64,000 bases of DNA, taken from the NCBI GenBank assembly GCA_030141605.1, contig JAQGDQ010000112.1, positions 502,501 to 566,500 on the forward strand, written 5' to 3'. The position numbers were made by a program, and so were the translations under genes. Under the pieces are notes generated by a model. That model had not been told where the DNA came from. It searched no databases and saw only the letters and a program-made list of their open reading frames with translations. Positions within the stretch are counted from its first letter, which is position 1; each line of letters starts with the position of its first letter. Below, piece by piece: positions 1-12,290 of the stretch. Origin of the DNA: Tubiluchus corallicola. Its lineage: Eukaryota > Priapulida > Priapulimorpha > Priapulimorphida > Tubiluchidae.

Positions 1-1330
1 AAGTTGTTATTGTGTCACTTTCATATGCTTGAATTTAGACACACACAGAAAACTATGGATAAGAAGCAAATAGCTACAGTTAATCTTTGCATTTGACACA
101 ACAGAAAAGTGTTTATTTTACTAAAGAAACATGAGTAGAAAAAAACTGCTGCACTGTGAACGTTTAGTAACACTAGAATAGAAACCAATCAGTAAAACCT
201 GTTTCACAGCTAGAAATCAAGCATACACCCTAGACCTATGCAGAGTTGCATAGGTTTCACAACAACCATTGAATTAAACTAGGGAAAGGACCAGTATGTA
301 CACAGTCACTGGACCATACAATCATACTGAAGGTGTTTTATATATATATATATATATTACTTACTATTGCAGTATATATATATATATATTCCTCATATAG
401 ATGCTAGCAAGTGCAACTATTTTAAAAGAAAGTAACATTAAAATGTAGTGTAGCATTTTTATTTTTTTTCATCTGCATAGTACAAATGTTTCACAAAGCC
501 TAATAAATCCACAATGTCGAAAAATTACACAATGTCATTTAAAAAAATCGCAATAATATTAAAATGCTTAGTGCATGTCACAAATACTAATAAATATATA
601 TGGCCATCATTTTATTTTTTCATTAGATAGTGAAAATATGCGTGCAGTATTTTTTCCAAAATGGTTAGCCGAAAATATAAATTTAAGACGTCCAATATAT
701 AAACGCGCGCTTACAGGTTACAGCGTTTTGTTAAAGGCAGTTTCTGCTGGTGCGTTACTACGTTAGTTCATCCACCTAGAGCCATTTTTGTTGTTAGTGG
801 CAGCAGGTGATTGCACGTACTACGTTCATTCATTTTTCATTGGTGTAAACCATTTTTGTCGAAAGGTGGCGGTAGCTTACAGTGGGCTAGACAGGTAGAG
901 AGAGAAGAGTTTATTTAGTAATAAACTAATAGTCGTGCGCTAGGATATAATTTTTATATGAATGGTACACGCTTTATAAACACACACACGACAAATCAGG
1001 GCTATATTCTCTTCCTTTTTTTACAAAAACAGTATAATGCCTCTACGTACATATATAAAAAGATCTTTATCTTTGAAAAATAAATGCAATAAAGGGCTAT
1101 AGACATATGACGAGATTTTTATTTTACGATAATAATGGAATCATGCATATAAAAAAGATTTTTTTAAACGCGCTACATTTTTTCGAGAAGAATAAATGGA
1201 AGAATGGCCCATAAAAAAAATGTGGTACATTCTATTAAGAAAGAAATAAGCTATATTAAATTAAAGCTAATAAATGTGCTAAAGAGGAGGAGGGATAATA
1301 GTTCTGCTATTTTTCCTCCTTCCTCTTTTC
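1..1330. other. AT-rich stretch without recognisable gene
   Basis: I see no exon with convincing splice sites or a known domain here. Two TA dinucleotide runs lie at about 338-357 and 373-389. Short open frames in this stretch have no family resemblance that I recognise. Confidence 0.5.
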
Positions 1331-1339
1331 TTTGGAGGG

Positions 1340-1700
1340 GAAACCATAGAGCATAGGCTCCGCACATGTCCCAGTAGAGGTGACTGGAACACTTTCGTAT
1401 TTAGAAATGTCCTGATTCTGTGGTGGACAACAGTCTATAGGAATCAAATAGTTCTCCACGACCTGAGGCGTTTAGATACAGCGCCACCCAATGTTCTCCC
1501 GGTAAATTGAGTGGTTGAGTATTGACGATGTAACTGGCAGGTAGCTGCCTTCTGTTGCTGCTGCTGGTGGTCTGGAGTTAACTCGGAAGCAGAGCAAACA
1601 CCTCGAAATTGACTTCTAGCCAGCGGACTAGCGCATTTTTTCATGAACTCTGTCTGAGCAGTGTCCATCGTCACTGTCACTGCTGCTGCTGCTACTACAG
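1340..1700 (-). pseudogene. Decayed adenain/ULP1-like cysteine protease, Polinton type
   Basis: Fragments of one protease domain are spread over three minus-strand frames. Upstream is a piece reading FRGVCSASEL (the usual 'GVY/F..D.L' lead-in) followed by a CAG-rich stretch. A second frame, about 1401-1560, carries the His box (GEHWVALYLN) and the acidic box (GELFDSY). A third frame continues with PPQNQDISKY and a short Cys-containing piece, TGTCAEPM. Adenovirus-type proteases of this kind occur in Polinton/Maverick elements and related host-genome copies. Frame changes at the CAG run and after the acidic box, plus stop codons, show it is not functional. No Polinton polymerase, integrase or capsid gene was recognised nearby, so this is a fragment. 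The family call rests on motif order, not on a search. Confidence 0.5.
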
Positions 1701-1799
1701 CTGCTGCTAGTAAGATACGGTTTTAAAAAACTATTAACAGCTGTCCATCTTCTAGGCCATTTTGAAATGCTAAATCTTTTTGAATGTCTAAATGACTGA

Positions 1800-2260
1800 T
1801 CCTAATTCTTTGACGACCCTTCTCTCCCATCAATTGATATTCTTAGAAAAGCATTTGATTTCGTTCCTCTTCTTCGGCAAAATGGAATTTTTTTTATCAA
1901 TGATGTTACTGATTGTGTATCCCCTGACACACGTATACCACTGTTTGTTGAAGATATAAAACCTCATCGTCCAATTAGAAATTCCTCTGATTAAGAGATC
2001 TTACAAGCTGACCTGTCTGAAAGTGTAACAGCTGGTTAATGTCTCTCAAGCGTAGTAAATGCAGTGCACTTCGTATTCGTTCTAATTCTGCAACACCTTA
2101 TTATCTGAATGTTATTGAAGAAAAATCTGTTGTACGTTAATCTCAAAGAACCTGAAGTGGAATTCACATATTGAGCATATTATTTCTCAGGCCAGTTTGA
2201 AAATGGCAGCCATGTTGTTCAATTGGCCTCATATCCAAAATTAATCACATTGATTAGTTT
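1800..2260 (+). pseudogene. Decayed non-LTR reverse transcriptase fragment (CR1-like)
   Basis: Plus-strand pieces in several frames resemble the middle and thumb of a LINE reverse transcriptase: RKAFDF (normally 'SKAFD'), a degraded catalytic box reading LFVEDIKPHR where FADD is usual, then 'IRNSSD...LQADLSESV' and, near 2160, 'KWNSHIEHIISQA'. Stops and frame changes interrupt every part. The sequence at about 2168-2200 is almost identical to a stretch at about 27267-27298, so the two fragments belong to one LINE family. Confidence 0.65.
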
Positions 2261-2269
2261 GACATCGTG

Positions 2270-3590
2270 CAAAATTCTGTTAACTTAAGCAAAAAAACAG
2301 GTTTTTCACCATTCTGCTAGACAATTATGTCGGATCCTGATGGCCATTTTATTTTTTGTTTATTGGGCTGTTTGAATCATTTTGAATTATTTTGGGGCTA
2401 GTAGCAGCTTTTTGGACAGCGTTTTTCGGATTCCGCATAGTCGAATTGATAGGACTGGCTACTTTGCCCACTTTTAGAAAAAAATGCCTCTAGGGTTCCA
2501 CATCTGAAAATGGGACTAGAGTCACTAGACTATAAACAGCTTTTCGCGTACAAACGTGTCTGCGCCAGTTCAGCTTCTTACAGAGAAGCACGATCTAAAT
2601 ATTAGCTAAGTTTTGGTCTGACGCCACTTTGATGGAAATTGTAGCACTTTGACAGCTTGATGTGGCTGAAGTGTGTAAAAATCTTTATGATTCGCAATTT
2701 TATTCACTGACTATTGAGAAATATTTCAATACATGTATCTTGGTTATATTCCAGGAGCAAAAAAACTGACAAACACACAATTGTATAATTGAATTTATTT
2801 ACACAAATTTGAACAAAAAACACAATAAAATATAAGTTTTACAAATGATCAATCTTATAACAGTATATTTTTATTCTTTTTCCTAGCATTAGATCTACGC
2901 AAAGCAAAGATAGTTTCACGTACTACTTTAAGTTAATGCAAAACTTCTCCACTGTAAACTATATACTTGATAGTGGGTACCTTGTATAGGCCTCATTATG
3001 TATTAACAACTTACACCATGTAAACGATTAAGCACAATTATTATAGATAGATTTAGAATCACTGCTGGAAACACATCTGCGGGGCTTGTATCAACTCAGT
3101 CTAAATACCCAAAGTAAACATAGCCCGAGTGCTTATACCTATTACCTCTAACAACACTCTAGCAGCTTTTTTAGATGTCACAGTGTCCGGGATCGCCGCA
3201 ATGACGTTGTTGTTGAGTCGTGGGTGTGGAACAAGATCACTTTGGTAGATCCAACAGATGGTAGATCGTGTTCTGTAGCCTACTTCTAGCTCTGAGAGGA
3301 TCATGCGTATCACAATTTCACAAAATTAATTAAAGCAGTCGTTTCACTCAAGTTTTTCCTGTTTGCTTTCTATTTACCTGTTTAATTGCAAATGAATATC
3401 TTTGGTTCCCATAATGTACAAAATTGGAAATAAAAATAATAAATTGACTAATGCTTGTCGACTAATGTTTTAAACTGTTACAGATTCATATCACAATGGT
3501 GTTCAGAAACATTTTGCAGACAGCTGTCTTCTAGGCGATTAGACGGTCAAGTCCCAATGCCGCCTCACGCATATTTAGTCCAGTTAGACA
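2270..3590. other. Unassigned intergenic stretch
   Basis: No gene recognised. A 70-codon minus-strand frame at 3101-3313 has no family resemblance that I can name. The end of this interval lies just downstream of the Gly-rich gene and presumably holds its 3' UTR. Confidence 0.4.
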
Positions 3591-3594
3591 ATAT

Positions 3595-6500
3595 TTACCA
3601 TCCATGACCATACCCACCTCCACCATAACCTCCCCCACCACCATATCCACTTCTACTTTTTCCATAACCACTACCTCCACCATGTTTGCCTCCTCTTCCA
3701 TAATCGCCCCCACTTTTCCCATAGCCACCACCTCCATAACCACCATATCCTCTCCTACCACCGTACGCTCCTCCACTGCCATATCCACCTCTACTTTTTC
3801 CATAACCACCACCACCATAACTGTCTCCACCTCCGTAGCCACCATATCCTCCACCACTATAGCCACCTCCACTATACCCACCACGTCCTCTTCTGCCACC
3901 ATAACCACCTCCAAGATATCCTCCTCCTCCACCACCATATCCTCCTCTACTACCATATCCACCTCCACTTCTTCCGTAGCCACCACCACCTCTACTATAT
4001 CCCCCTCCACCACCATATCCTCCTCTACCTCTACCTCCATATCCATCACCACCATATCCTCCTCCACTTTTTCCATAGCCACCACCACTACTATATCCTC
4101 CCCCTCCTCCATATCCACCTCCGCCATATTGTCTTCTGCCACCATATCCACCTCCACTTTTTCCATAGCCACCTCCACCATATCCACCTCCGCTTTTTCC
4201 ATAGCCACCACCACCATATCCTCCCCCACCTCCTCCATATCCTCTGCCAACACCATATCCCCCTCCACCTTTTCCATATCCTCCCCCACTGTATCCTCCT
4301 CTGCCACCATATCCACCTCCACTTTTTCCATACCCTCCCCCACCTCCTCCATATCCGGCTCCACCACCATATCCCCCTCCAACATTTCCATATCCTCCTC
4401 TGCCACCAAATCCACCTCCACTTTTTCCGTAACCACCACCCCTTCCACCATATCCACCTCCTCCACCGCCATATCCTCCTCTGCCACCATATCCACCTCC
4501 ACTTTTTCCGTAGCCACCACCCCCTCCACCATACCCACCTCCACTTTTTCCGTAGCCACCACCCCCTCCACCACCATATCCTCCTCTGCCACCATATCCG
4601 CCTCCACTTTTTCCGTAACCACCACCACCTCCACTTTTTCCGTAGCCACCACCCCCTCCACCATATCCTCCTCTGCCACCATATCCACCTCCACTTTTTC
4701 CGTAACCACCACCCCTCCCACCATATCCGCCTCCACTTTTTCCGTAGCCACCATCCCCTCCACCATATCCTCCTCCACCACCATATCCTCCTGTGCCACC
4801 ATATCCACCACTTTTTCCGTAGCCACCACCCCCTCCTCCACCACCATATCCTCCTGTGCCACCATATCCACCACTTTTTCCGTAGCCACCACCCCCTCTA
4901 CCATATCCACTTCCACCACCATATCCTCCTGTGCCACTATATCCACCTCCACTTTTTCCATAGCCACCACCCCCTCCACCATACCCACCTCCACTTTTTC
5001 CGTAGCCACCACCCCCTCTACCATATCCACCTCCACTTTTTCCGTAGCCACCACCCCCTCCACCATATCCTCCTCCACCACCATATCCTCCTGTGCCACC
5101 ATAGCCACCTCCACTTTTTCCGTAGCTACCACCACCTCCACTTTTTCCGTAGCCACCACCATATCCTCCTGAACTACCATATCCTCCACCACCATATCCT
5201 CCTGTGCCACCATAGCCACCTCCACTTTTTCCATAGCTACCACCACCTCCACTTTTTCCGTAGCCACCACCATATCCTCCTGAACTACCATATCCTCCAC
5301 CACCATATCCTCCTGTGCCACCATATCCACCTCCACTTTTTCCGTAGCCACCACCCCCTCCACCATATCCTCCCCCACCGAACCCACCTCCACTTTTTCC
5401 ATAGCCACCACCACCTCCACCATATCTGCCGCCTCTTCCACCATATCCGCCTCTACTTTTTCCGTAGCCACCACCTCCACCATATCCTCCACCACCATAT
5501 GCACCTCCACCTTGTCCATGTCCTCCTCTGCTACCATATCCTCCCCCACCCCCACCATGTCTGCCATAACTGCCTCCACTTCCACCATATCCACCATAGC
5601 CTCCTCCACTGCTAACCATTGCCACCTACAAGAAAAATAGTCTAATAATAACTGATTTAGACTATTAATTTTTTTAATTGTAATACTGTATTATAATAAG
5701 CCTTATAATAGGAATTCCAGTGATTGATGATAATCGTGAAAAGGTCAAAGGTTAAATGAACCTAACAATGTCATCTGAACTAAAAAACGCATTTGTTTAC
5801 CCTTGGTAACGCCTCCCAGCGAATGCTATTGTAATAATAACAGTTCTTGGTGTTAATTTTCGCTTCAGTTATTTCATTTAATATAGCTGCTTCTATTTTG
5901 CTAAATGTTTTCGGATAAGAATAACATGTTAGTTTAAAAGTATACACCTGTAGTATACTTTTAGTATACTTGTAGTACACCTACAGCAACTGCGCCTACG
6001 CATGGCGAAACTTATGCACATTATAATTGTACAATGTACTACTCAGTCGATGGCAGGATGCTATAATGGCTTTAATGGTAATTCGGTACTGTGGTACTAA
6101 TATTGCATTGCAGCATGCTCCCACTGCTCGTAATTACGATGGCAATATGCTCACCTTGCACACGTTATTATGACAACGCGCTCACACTTTTCCAAGAAAC
6201 TTGCGTTACAAGTCTTAGAATGAGCCAGCCAATTATAGGCCCTACAATACTGTCTTGTGTGTATGTGCATCCAGACTATTCGACTATACATGCAGTTCAT
6301 CTATACAGGCAGGAGATGGAAGAGATATACCACCAGACTCTCAGTATATCAATATATTCTGCAAAATCTACTATACTGAGTTTAACCAGTAGAGGTCACA
6401 AAATTATGTCACGTGCCCACTTCGAAAAATGAAAAAGGCAGTGTCAACAGCATGGCACTTGGTTATTTGTACCTGTGCCAGTGGACAGTGTGGGATTTAG

Positions 6501-7562
6501 CATTTTAATGAAGTTTTATTTTTTTATAAATCATCCAGTAAAGTTGGAAAATGACATCATGGTGATCTAAACACATCATGTAAGTCGCAATTTAAATTAA
6601 CGATTTTTTTTAAATCACAGCTTTTTATTTATGTCATTTTTACAATGAAAAAAATTATTATTTAGAAATCGGTAATTTCTATTTATTGAAAAAAGAATCT
6701 GCTTTGCCAAGGCAGTTTTAATTTTTTTGTAAAATTCAAAGTGCTACTATACTACTAACACTATTTCGCCATCTTATCTGCAAAAATACCACACTTTATA
6801 AGAAACACGGCAAAGATATTGAACAGACGTGCAATAGGCAAACAAATCTAAATTTAACACAGCAATAGCGGAGAGCAATACTATAAGAGAAAAAATAAAC
6901 AACAAGAACGAGATTTTTCACTTAAAAATAAGAATAACTACTTAAATCACTCAAATCAAGATCAGGTGATTGCATGATGACGTCGAAGGATCAAAGATAA
7001 GCGTTCTACAGCAGAAATTAATTCCATCAAATTAAGTGAAGGTGTGACCTTTTTAATGAGTATAAGAAAAGACGCCATTACAATTTTCTTTAGACGTCGG
7101 TTACGTGTGGCCCCATGGCAGTCTGGTGTAGAATGGAGTCGCCACGTCCAGGACATACGAACAAATCGTGCTCACAGATTCGTCCTTGCGTCCAAGGCGT
7201 ACGCGAAAAACGCACATAAGTCTTGGAAGTACGTCTAGGACGCAAGCAGTTTTAAATAGGTAACGTCACTTTACTGCTGCACGCAAAGCTAAACACCGTT
7301 GTATTAATATTAATGATAAAACCAGAACTAATAATGAAGTGCAGTAGTTGTCTATTGGTCAAGTTAAGAAACAATGGAATATGATTAATTTTTTGCAGCT
7401 GCTTAGTTGGCCATTTAAGTCTTAATTAATATCAAAATTTTGCAAATACGACTATATATGTTTTTCTTTTGTCAAATCAATAAAGTCCCTACATATTTTT
7501 AGTGAACTTACCGCAATTAAGAGCGTGATAGTAAGGAACGTTAAAGATATTATTTGCGCCAT
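3595..7562 (-). CDS. Secreted Gly/Tyr/Ser/Lys-rich structural repeat protein, two coding exons
   Basis: Exon 1 (7562 down to 7512) encodes a 17-residue hydrophobic leader, MAQIISLTFLTITLLIA, and ends at a strong donor (GCG|GTAAGT). Exon 2 starts at 5625 after TTTTTCTTGTAG and runs in phase to the TAA at 3595-3597, giving 693 residues. The junction adds VAMVSS and then Gly-rich sequence, so signal-peptide cleavage near AMVSS is plausible. The mature part is dominated by GGYGKSGGGYGG-type units with occasional Arg, Thr, Asn and Phe. It has almost no acidic residues and is therefore very basic. Such Gly/Tyr proteins form extracellular coats, shells, cuticles or adhesives, often with Tyr cross-linking, but the sequence does not show which. 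The first coding exon is preceded by an acceptor (TTTCTTTTCCAG, exon from 7589), so a non-coding first exon probably lies upstream. The 1,886-base intron holds no other convincing gene. Structure is confident; function is inferred from composition. Confidence 0.85.
3610..5615 (-). repeat. Coding minisatellite of the Gly-rich protein
   Basis: The exon is a nested tandem array. The small unit encodes GGYGKSGGGYGG and variants. A larger block of about 37 codons containing GSSGGYGGGYGKSGGGGSYG occurs twice in tandem at about 5085-5320 with almost no change, which points to recent unequal exchange. Because the units are multiples of three and purine-rich on one strand, a second minus-strand frame (rich in Met, Val, Glu, Asp) and a plus-strand frame (Ser/Thr-rich) are also open over much of the array. 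I treat both as by-products. Confidence 0.85.
7090..7260 (-). repeat. Interspersed repeat, copy 1 (partner at 62865-62995)
   Basis: Read on the minus strand, this segment aligns with the plus strand at 62865-62995. Shared blocks include GTCCTAGAC, CAAGAC, TTTTTCG, AAATCTGT, TTTGTTCGTA and a final GCCATGGG..CCACAC. The class of element is unknown; no terminal inverted repeats were found. Confidence 0.5.
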
Positions 7563-7986
7563 CAGTCTTATGTCTACTAAAACGGGGAGCTGGAAAAGAA
7601 AAACAAAGGTAATACGCAAAAAACGAAATTTATTTTTCTAATAAATTCGCTGTAGCTAAGCTGCAGAATACATTTAACTATAGCAAAAAACTGGTTACTA
7701 GGCCTACTAGGCAAAATTACTGTGAAATGTATATGAGACTTACACTATTATGCTGTCCACTAAATTTGTACAATTTTGACGACAACAACGAAAAAATTCA
7801 ATGTGATGCACAAGTCTGCATTCCTCAAGTACCATAACAGTCGCATTTTCACATTTCCGCCACATTTTCCAATAAATAAATAACATGTCCGTGGATTTGT
7901 GGTTTATAACTTTTTAGTTACTTTTGATTTTCTGCCTAGCATAGTGTATAGAAGCTGAGATAACAGAACTTTCATGTAGATGGAAA

Positions 7987-8328
7987 CAGGGCCGGATTAT
8001 AACCTTTTGGGGCACCTCGGCTAATGGTATTATGGGGGCCCTCAAACGTCTTGAATATTTTTTTACTCGTAATATATTTTAGCCGACATTTACATAGCTT
8101 GAAGTAAACTTATTGCAACTTCTTTAATTAAACTAGAGTCGTTATTTTTGTCGATAAAAATATTCTTGAAGAAATACCACTATATTTTATTATTCATTGC
8201 AAACCAACTTAGCACAAATTTTAACGCATACGTACCAAATAAATAGATTTTTAACCAAGCGTTACCAAAGCTTGTGGGACCCCAAGTTTGAGGGGCCTAT
8301 GCTGCAGCTTATAGGATAACCCGGCCCC
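7987..8328. mobile_element. hAT-like non-autonomous DNA transposon
   Basis: The left end reads CAGGGCCGGATTATAAC and the right end, reversed, reads GGGGCCGGGTTATCC. A second inner pair (GGGGGCCCTCAAAC and its reverse near 8284-8297) extends the inverted repeats. The flanking 8-mers are GATGGAAA (7979-7986) and GATGGGAA (8329-8336), matching at 7 of 8 bases, as expected for hAT insertions. There is no coding capacity. Confidence 0.7.
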
Positions 8329-8960
8329 GATGGGAATGTATGGGTATCGTTATTCTGGAGAGTCAGATAGATCGGAATGAAATTGGGTGGTAATACAGAA
8401 AACTAAATTCTTTATGGTCTCAGATACCTGTAATTTTAACCAAAACTACATTATTAACAAAAATGCATTAAGTTTAGTTTGAGATCGAATATCAACATTA
8501 GTTATTATAAGCTCAGTGTCAATGTTATTACTAAAGATGGAACAAACTCATTATTAATTAACTTATGATACGAAACTTGAAAAACAGGAAATGTGGAAGA
8601 CTTGGGATACAACCTAAATTAACTACGTATCTTCTGCGTACGACAATTTTCATGCAAAATTATAGTAAATATTTAATTACCCATGGAAATTTCTTGCTCT
8701 AAATTTATTAAAAAAATAGTCTAACTAGTTAGAATCACTCTAGCGTGAGCGATTTAACTTTGTGAATACTGAAACTTGTTAATCATCTAGAAGGAATGGC
8801 CTTTTATTGCTTTGATCATTAAGGATATGTATTAACCCAGTGATCTAATGCTATGATTACAAGTAGGTAATTTCTGGTTTAATCCAGGTGTATTACGACT
8901 TGTTCGCACTTACTGCTTGTCAAGTTTAGATTCGAAATTAGATTGTCGGTTTTTAACACT

Positions 8961-8961
<1 letters not shown>

Positions 8962-9003
<42 letters not shown>

Positions 9004-9006
9004 TAA
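8962..9006. repeat. (TAA)n microsatellite
   Basis: About 14 TAA units. Runs like this are also the 3' tails of LINEs in this window, but no recognisable LINE coding sequence adjoins this one. Confidence 0.9.
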
Positions 9007-9009
9007 TCT

Positions 9010-12000
9010 TGGCATTAAGAGCATAATAATTAATTAATATTGCTTTCGTACGTTTTGGGCTGATGGAAATTGGATATTTTCTGAGACATTGGGAAAACAA
9101 AAATGAAAAAAAACTAGAACTTTCCCCTACGGACATGATGCTGACCAATAGCAACATTACGATGAATCTAAGTCTGCATTACAGAAACATAATTCAAGCT
9201 AGAACTAACTGCATGATGATCTAAATGTCTACAACCTTGTTCATAAAAACTAGCCTATAGGTATTTATAAAAAGGAAAACACGCCGGCTTACCTTATTTC
9301 AGAGTCACTCGAATACTTAATGCTTGAGAACACTGTCTCTATCCAGACATTACCTGTTGCAATTAGAACTGGGTGTATAACGTGTAAAAAATCGTTCATG
9401 TATCACACTGTTGAAATTATCTTTCAAAGATTAGACTTGCTATTAAGTCTATTTTTAGTTACCAGAAGACGACACACACTCTTCTAGACGTTTAGATTGT
9501 ATCATACTATTATTCCACTAACCTCGTCAGTTTGCAGCTCTTGTTGTTCTCACGTTCACATAATCAACTCTTTCTTTTTCAAAGTTTTTTTTCTGAATTT
9601 AGGTCTTAAACATGCACTGACTTTTAGCACACTGGTTTAGGCTTATAACTTGACGAGTTACTGGTGGGAACCAGACCACCATTACAACATCAATTGCTGT
9701 AAAACACTCTTTATTTTAAATTGCTTATTTATGCCCCAATTTTGTGGTAGTGAAAACTTCGCTTATTGGGTGTGAAAACGATTGTTTGCATTGTGCGTAA
9801 AACACTGTAAAAAATTCATTTAGTTTCAGTCCTACGAACCTACGAGTGGAATAATCAACTTGGTAATGGAGCGCTACTTATGCATAAGCCACTTGTTCCA
9901 GAAAATAATTAGATTCACTAATGTCATTACATGGTGAATTTTCAAATTTCTGTTTTTTCGCGCATCCTGATTATGGATTCGCCCCACCAGTCCACGGGTA
10001 TAACTGGCAGGTGTCTATGTTACTCCAAAAACAATAATTACATTAAGCGGTTATAATTTTGGTTGTTATCGTAATAACATGACCCAATTAACTGAAAAAA
10101 AGGAAAAGTGAATTAATTGTACTATCTGCTGAATTCCACAGATCGATAGTTAATTAGAGTGATCAAAAATCAAAAAGCTATTGTATGTAATACAAGCTCG
10201 CGTCAGCACTTCTAAAGATGTTCTACTGGGCATCATCAGATTAACATGTGCTCTATTAGTCTCTGTTGACTTGCTTACTGGCCTGTGTGGGCTTAAATAT
10301 CAATACTACTCCAGCTATAATGCATTCTAACAGCGGCTATTACCCACCATGCAAAGCTAATTACACCAGAAACTGGCATGCTGACCGTGTAGACCAGTAG
10401 TTACCACACTAAAATTTGGGCTATGACTCAAAGTTGGATCACCAAAGCAGTGCAGTGAGGGTCAGGCATTCATGCAGCAGCACTAACAGAAAATTTGCAA
10501 ATTTAACTTTACATCCTAAGTACGTATAATAAAATAATACAGTAACCAGGAGCACATTAACAAATTAGGCTGAAAAGGCTACAGCCTTAGGTCTTAAATT
10601 TTGATAGACCACGTGCCTTGAGACCGATGATTAATTAAACAGATAGTGCTATTTAGTAAATAGGATAATTAAATTATTAAAACTGAACGTGCTAAAACAA
10701 GAATATTTGTTTTTTCTTCATTTTTGTTCATTGCTGAATCACTCAAAGGGTTGAGTAATATTCTACACAGAATTTTTCATTTTCTCTATATGGACCCACA
10801 CATTTGGACGCTTTGCCACACAGACAACTTAGTACTGTCTGGATACAGGTTATTTGGCCCGCATAGGTCATTTGGACACACATGCGAGTTAGACTGAATA
10901 ATTTGATACTTCTAAGAGTAGGAAATTTAGATATTAGCAACATATTTCTTGTTGCTTAACGTTTAGCAATCGCCATTTCTGGCCTTAGATACAGTGAAAT
11001 GCTTAATCCACCCTGACAGCAATTAATTATAACCAAAATAAACCTAAATTAAAATTGCGGTGTTGCTGCTTTTCTGAATAGCCTACAGCTGAAGTTTGTT
11101 AGTACGGCAGTCAATAACCAATTTGCGTTACCCATATTTAACATTTTGTTGTGTCTCCCGCTTCGTTGTATAATACGGTTTAGCTTACTAGTTTATTTAC
11201 TTCATTAGTTAGTTTATTAGGGAACCAGAAAATTAAGTGACGACGCATAATAAAAAAATGATCCAGCTCAATGTTGTGTTAATTTTGTACAGAACCAAGT
11301 GTATTGCTTAGTTGATCTAGCAACAGAAAGGCAGAGTAGTCATCATGTTTATGTGTGGCTATATAATTTAAGCGCACAATTTTTGCCATAAAATTTCAAC
11401 TAGCGCAAATCTGATTTTTATTATTAATTTCTCTAATAAAAACATTTCATATTTTATCATAAACTGGCAATAGATACTGTATTTATAATTATCACTTCAG
11501 GTGTTATTATCTAAAGTTTACAAGAACCAACACGCTACAAACAGTTGTCGCGTGTTATGCAACAAAGGTTAACACGCCACAAATAATTTGAAAATTGTGC
11601 AGGAAGCAGCCTAACCCGCCACAAGCAATTGGCTGATTGCCGCCTATATATAAGCTGCACATTTGCTTGTCAATAAGCAAATATCAAAGAATTTTCTTTT
11701 TATTTTCTCTTGTTCGCGGATAAGCGCAAGCTGGTCCGCTCAACTAAAAAATAAATGCAACGTATTTTTTCCATTTATACGAAGCAATCCGGAGCACGCA
11801 AGATGCACTTTATAGCATCACCATGTTGAGATTGCACATAATCAGTATAGTGAAACGTGACATAGCTTTGTAGTTCTAGTGTGCTTCTACTGCTATAATT
11901 ACCAAATTTAATAAATTGTAATTGCAAAGCATAGACGTCTACAGAACCTTTAACTTAAACAGATTGCTGCAGAAAACTGTTACATGGTACTGCCTATAGA

Positions 12001-12285
12001 AGATGTAAAGCATGTTTTTCGTTGCATTGGTTGAATCTGGTTCTCTTTACTGAATTCAGGTTCTCAAATGTCTACTCAGACTACCCACGTAATTTCCGGT
12101 AATTTTTCTGGTTTAAGACTTATTATTTCACACGTTTTTTAAATTCATTTAACAGCGTTTCAAAATGAGACACTCCTCATAACTCTCTAGATGCCTGGAT
12201 CAGCAGATCCTAAAGAACAAGTCATTTTTAACCTTTTCTTCTGCATTTAATATTTTGATTAAACATTTACATAATACATACGCTA
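9010..12285. other. Unassigned intergenic stretch
   Basis: No gene recognised on either strand. At 11643-11655 there is a TATA-like CTATATATAAGC, followed about 80 bases later by a small hairpin (GCGGA ... TCCGC). Nothing coding follows, so I do not call a promoter. A stretch at about 10785-10890 shares GGACACACA-type words with the degenerate repeat at 13975-14135. Confidence 0.4.
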
Positions 12286-12290
12286 GAACA

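Noticed and set aside
3604-5172. 522-codon plus-strand Ser/Thr-rich frame
   Set aside because: Antisense shadow of the same repeats; low complexity, no splice or promoter support.
3531-5609. 692-codon minus-strand frame rich in Met, Val, Glu, Asp and Gly-free
   Set aside because: It is a shifted frame of the Gly-rich repeat exon. The real frame has a signal-peptide exon spliced in phase.
6091-6432. 113-codon plus-strand frame in the Gly-rich gene intron
   Set aside because: No recognisable domain and no splice partner; length is within chance expectation.
11643-11760. TATA-like box followed by a small hairpin
   Set aside because: No transcript unit, coding exon or known small RNA follows; AT-rich context makes TATA words common.
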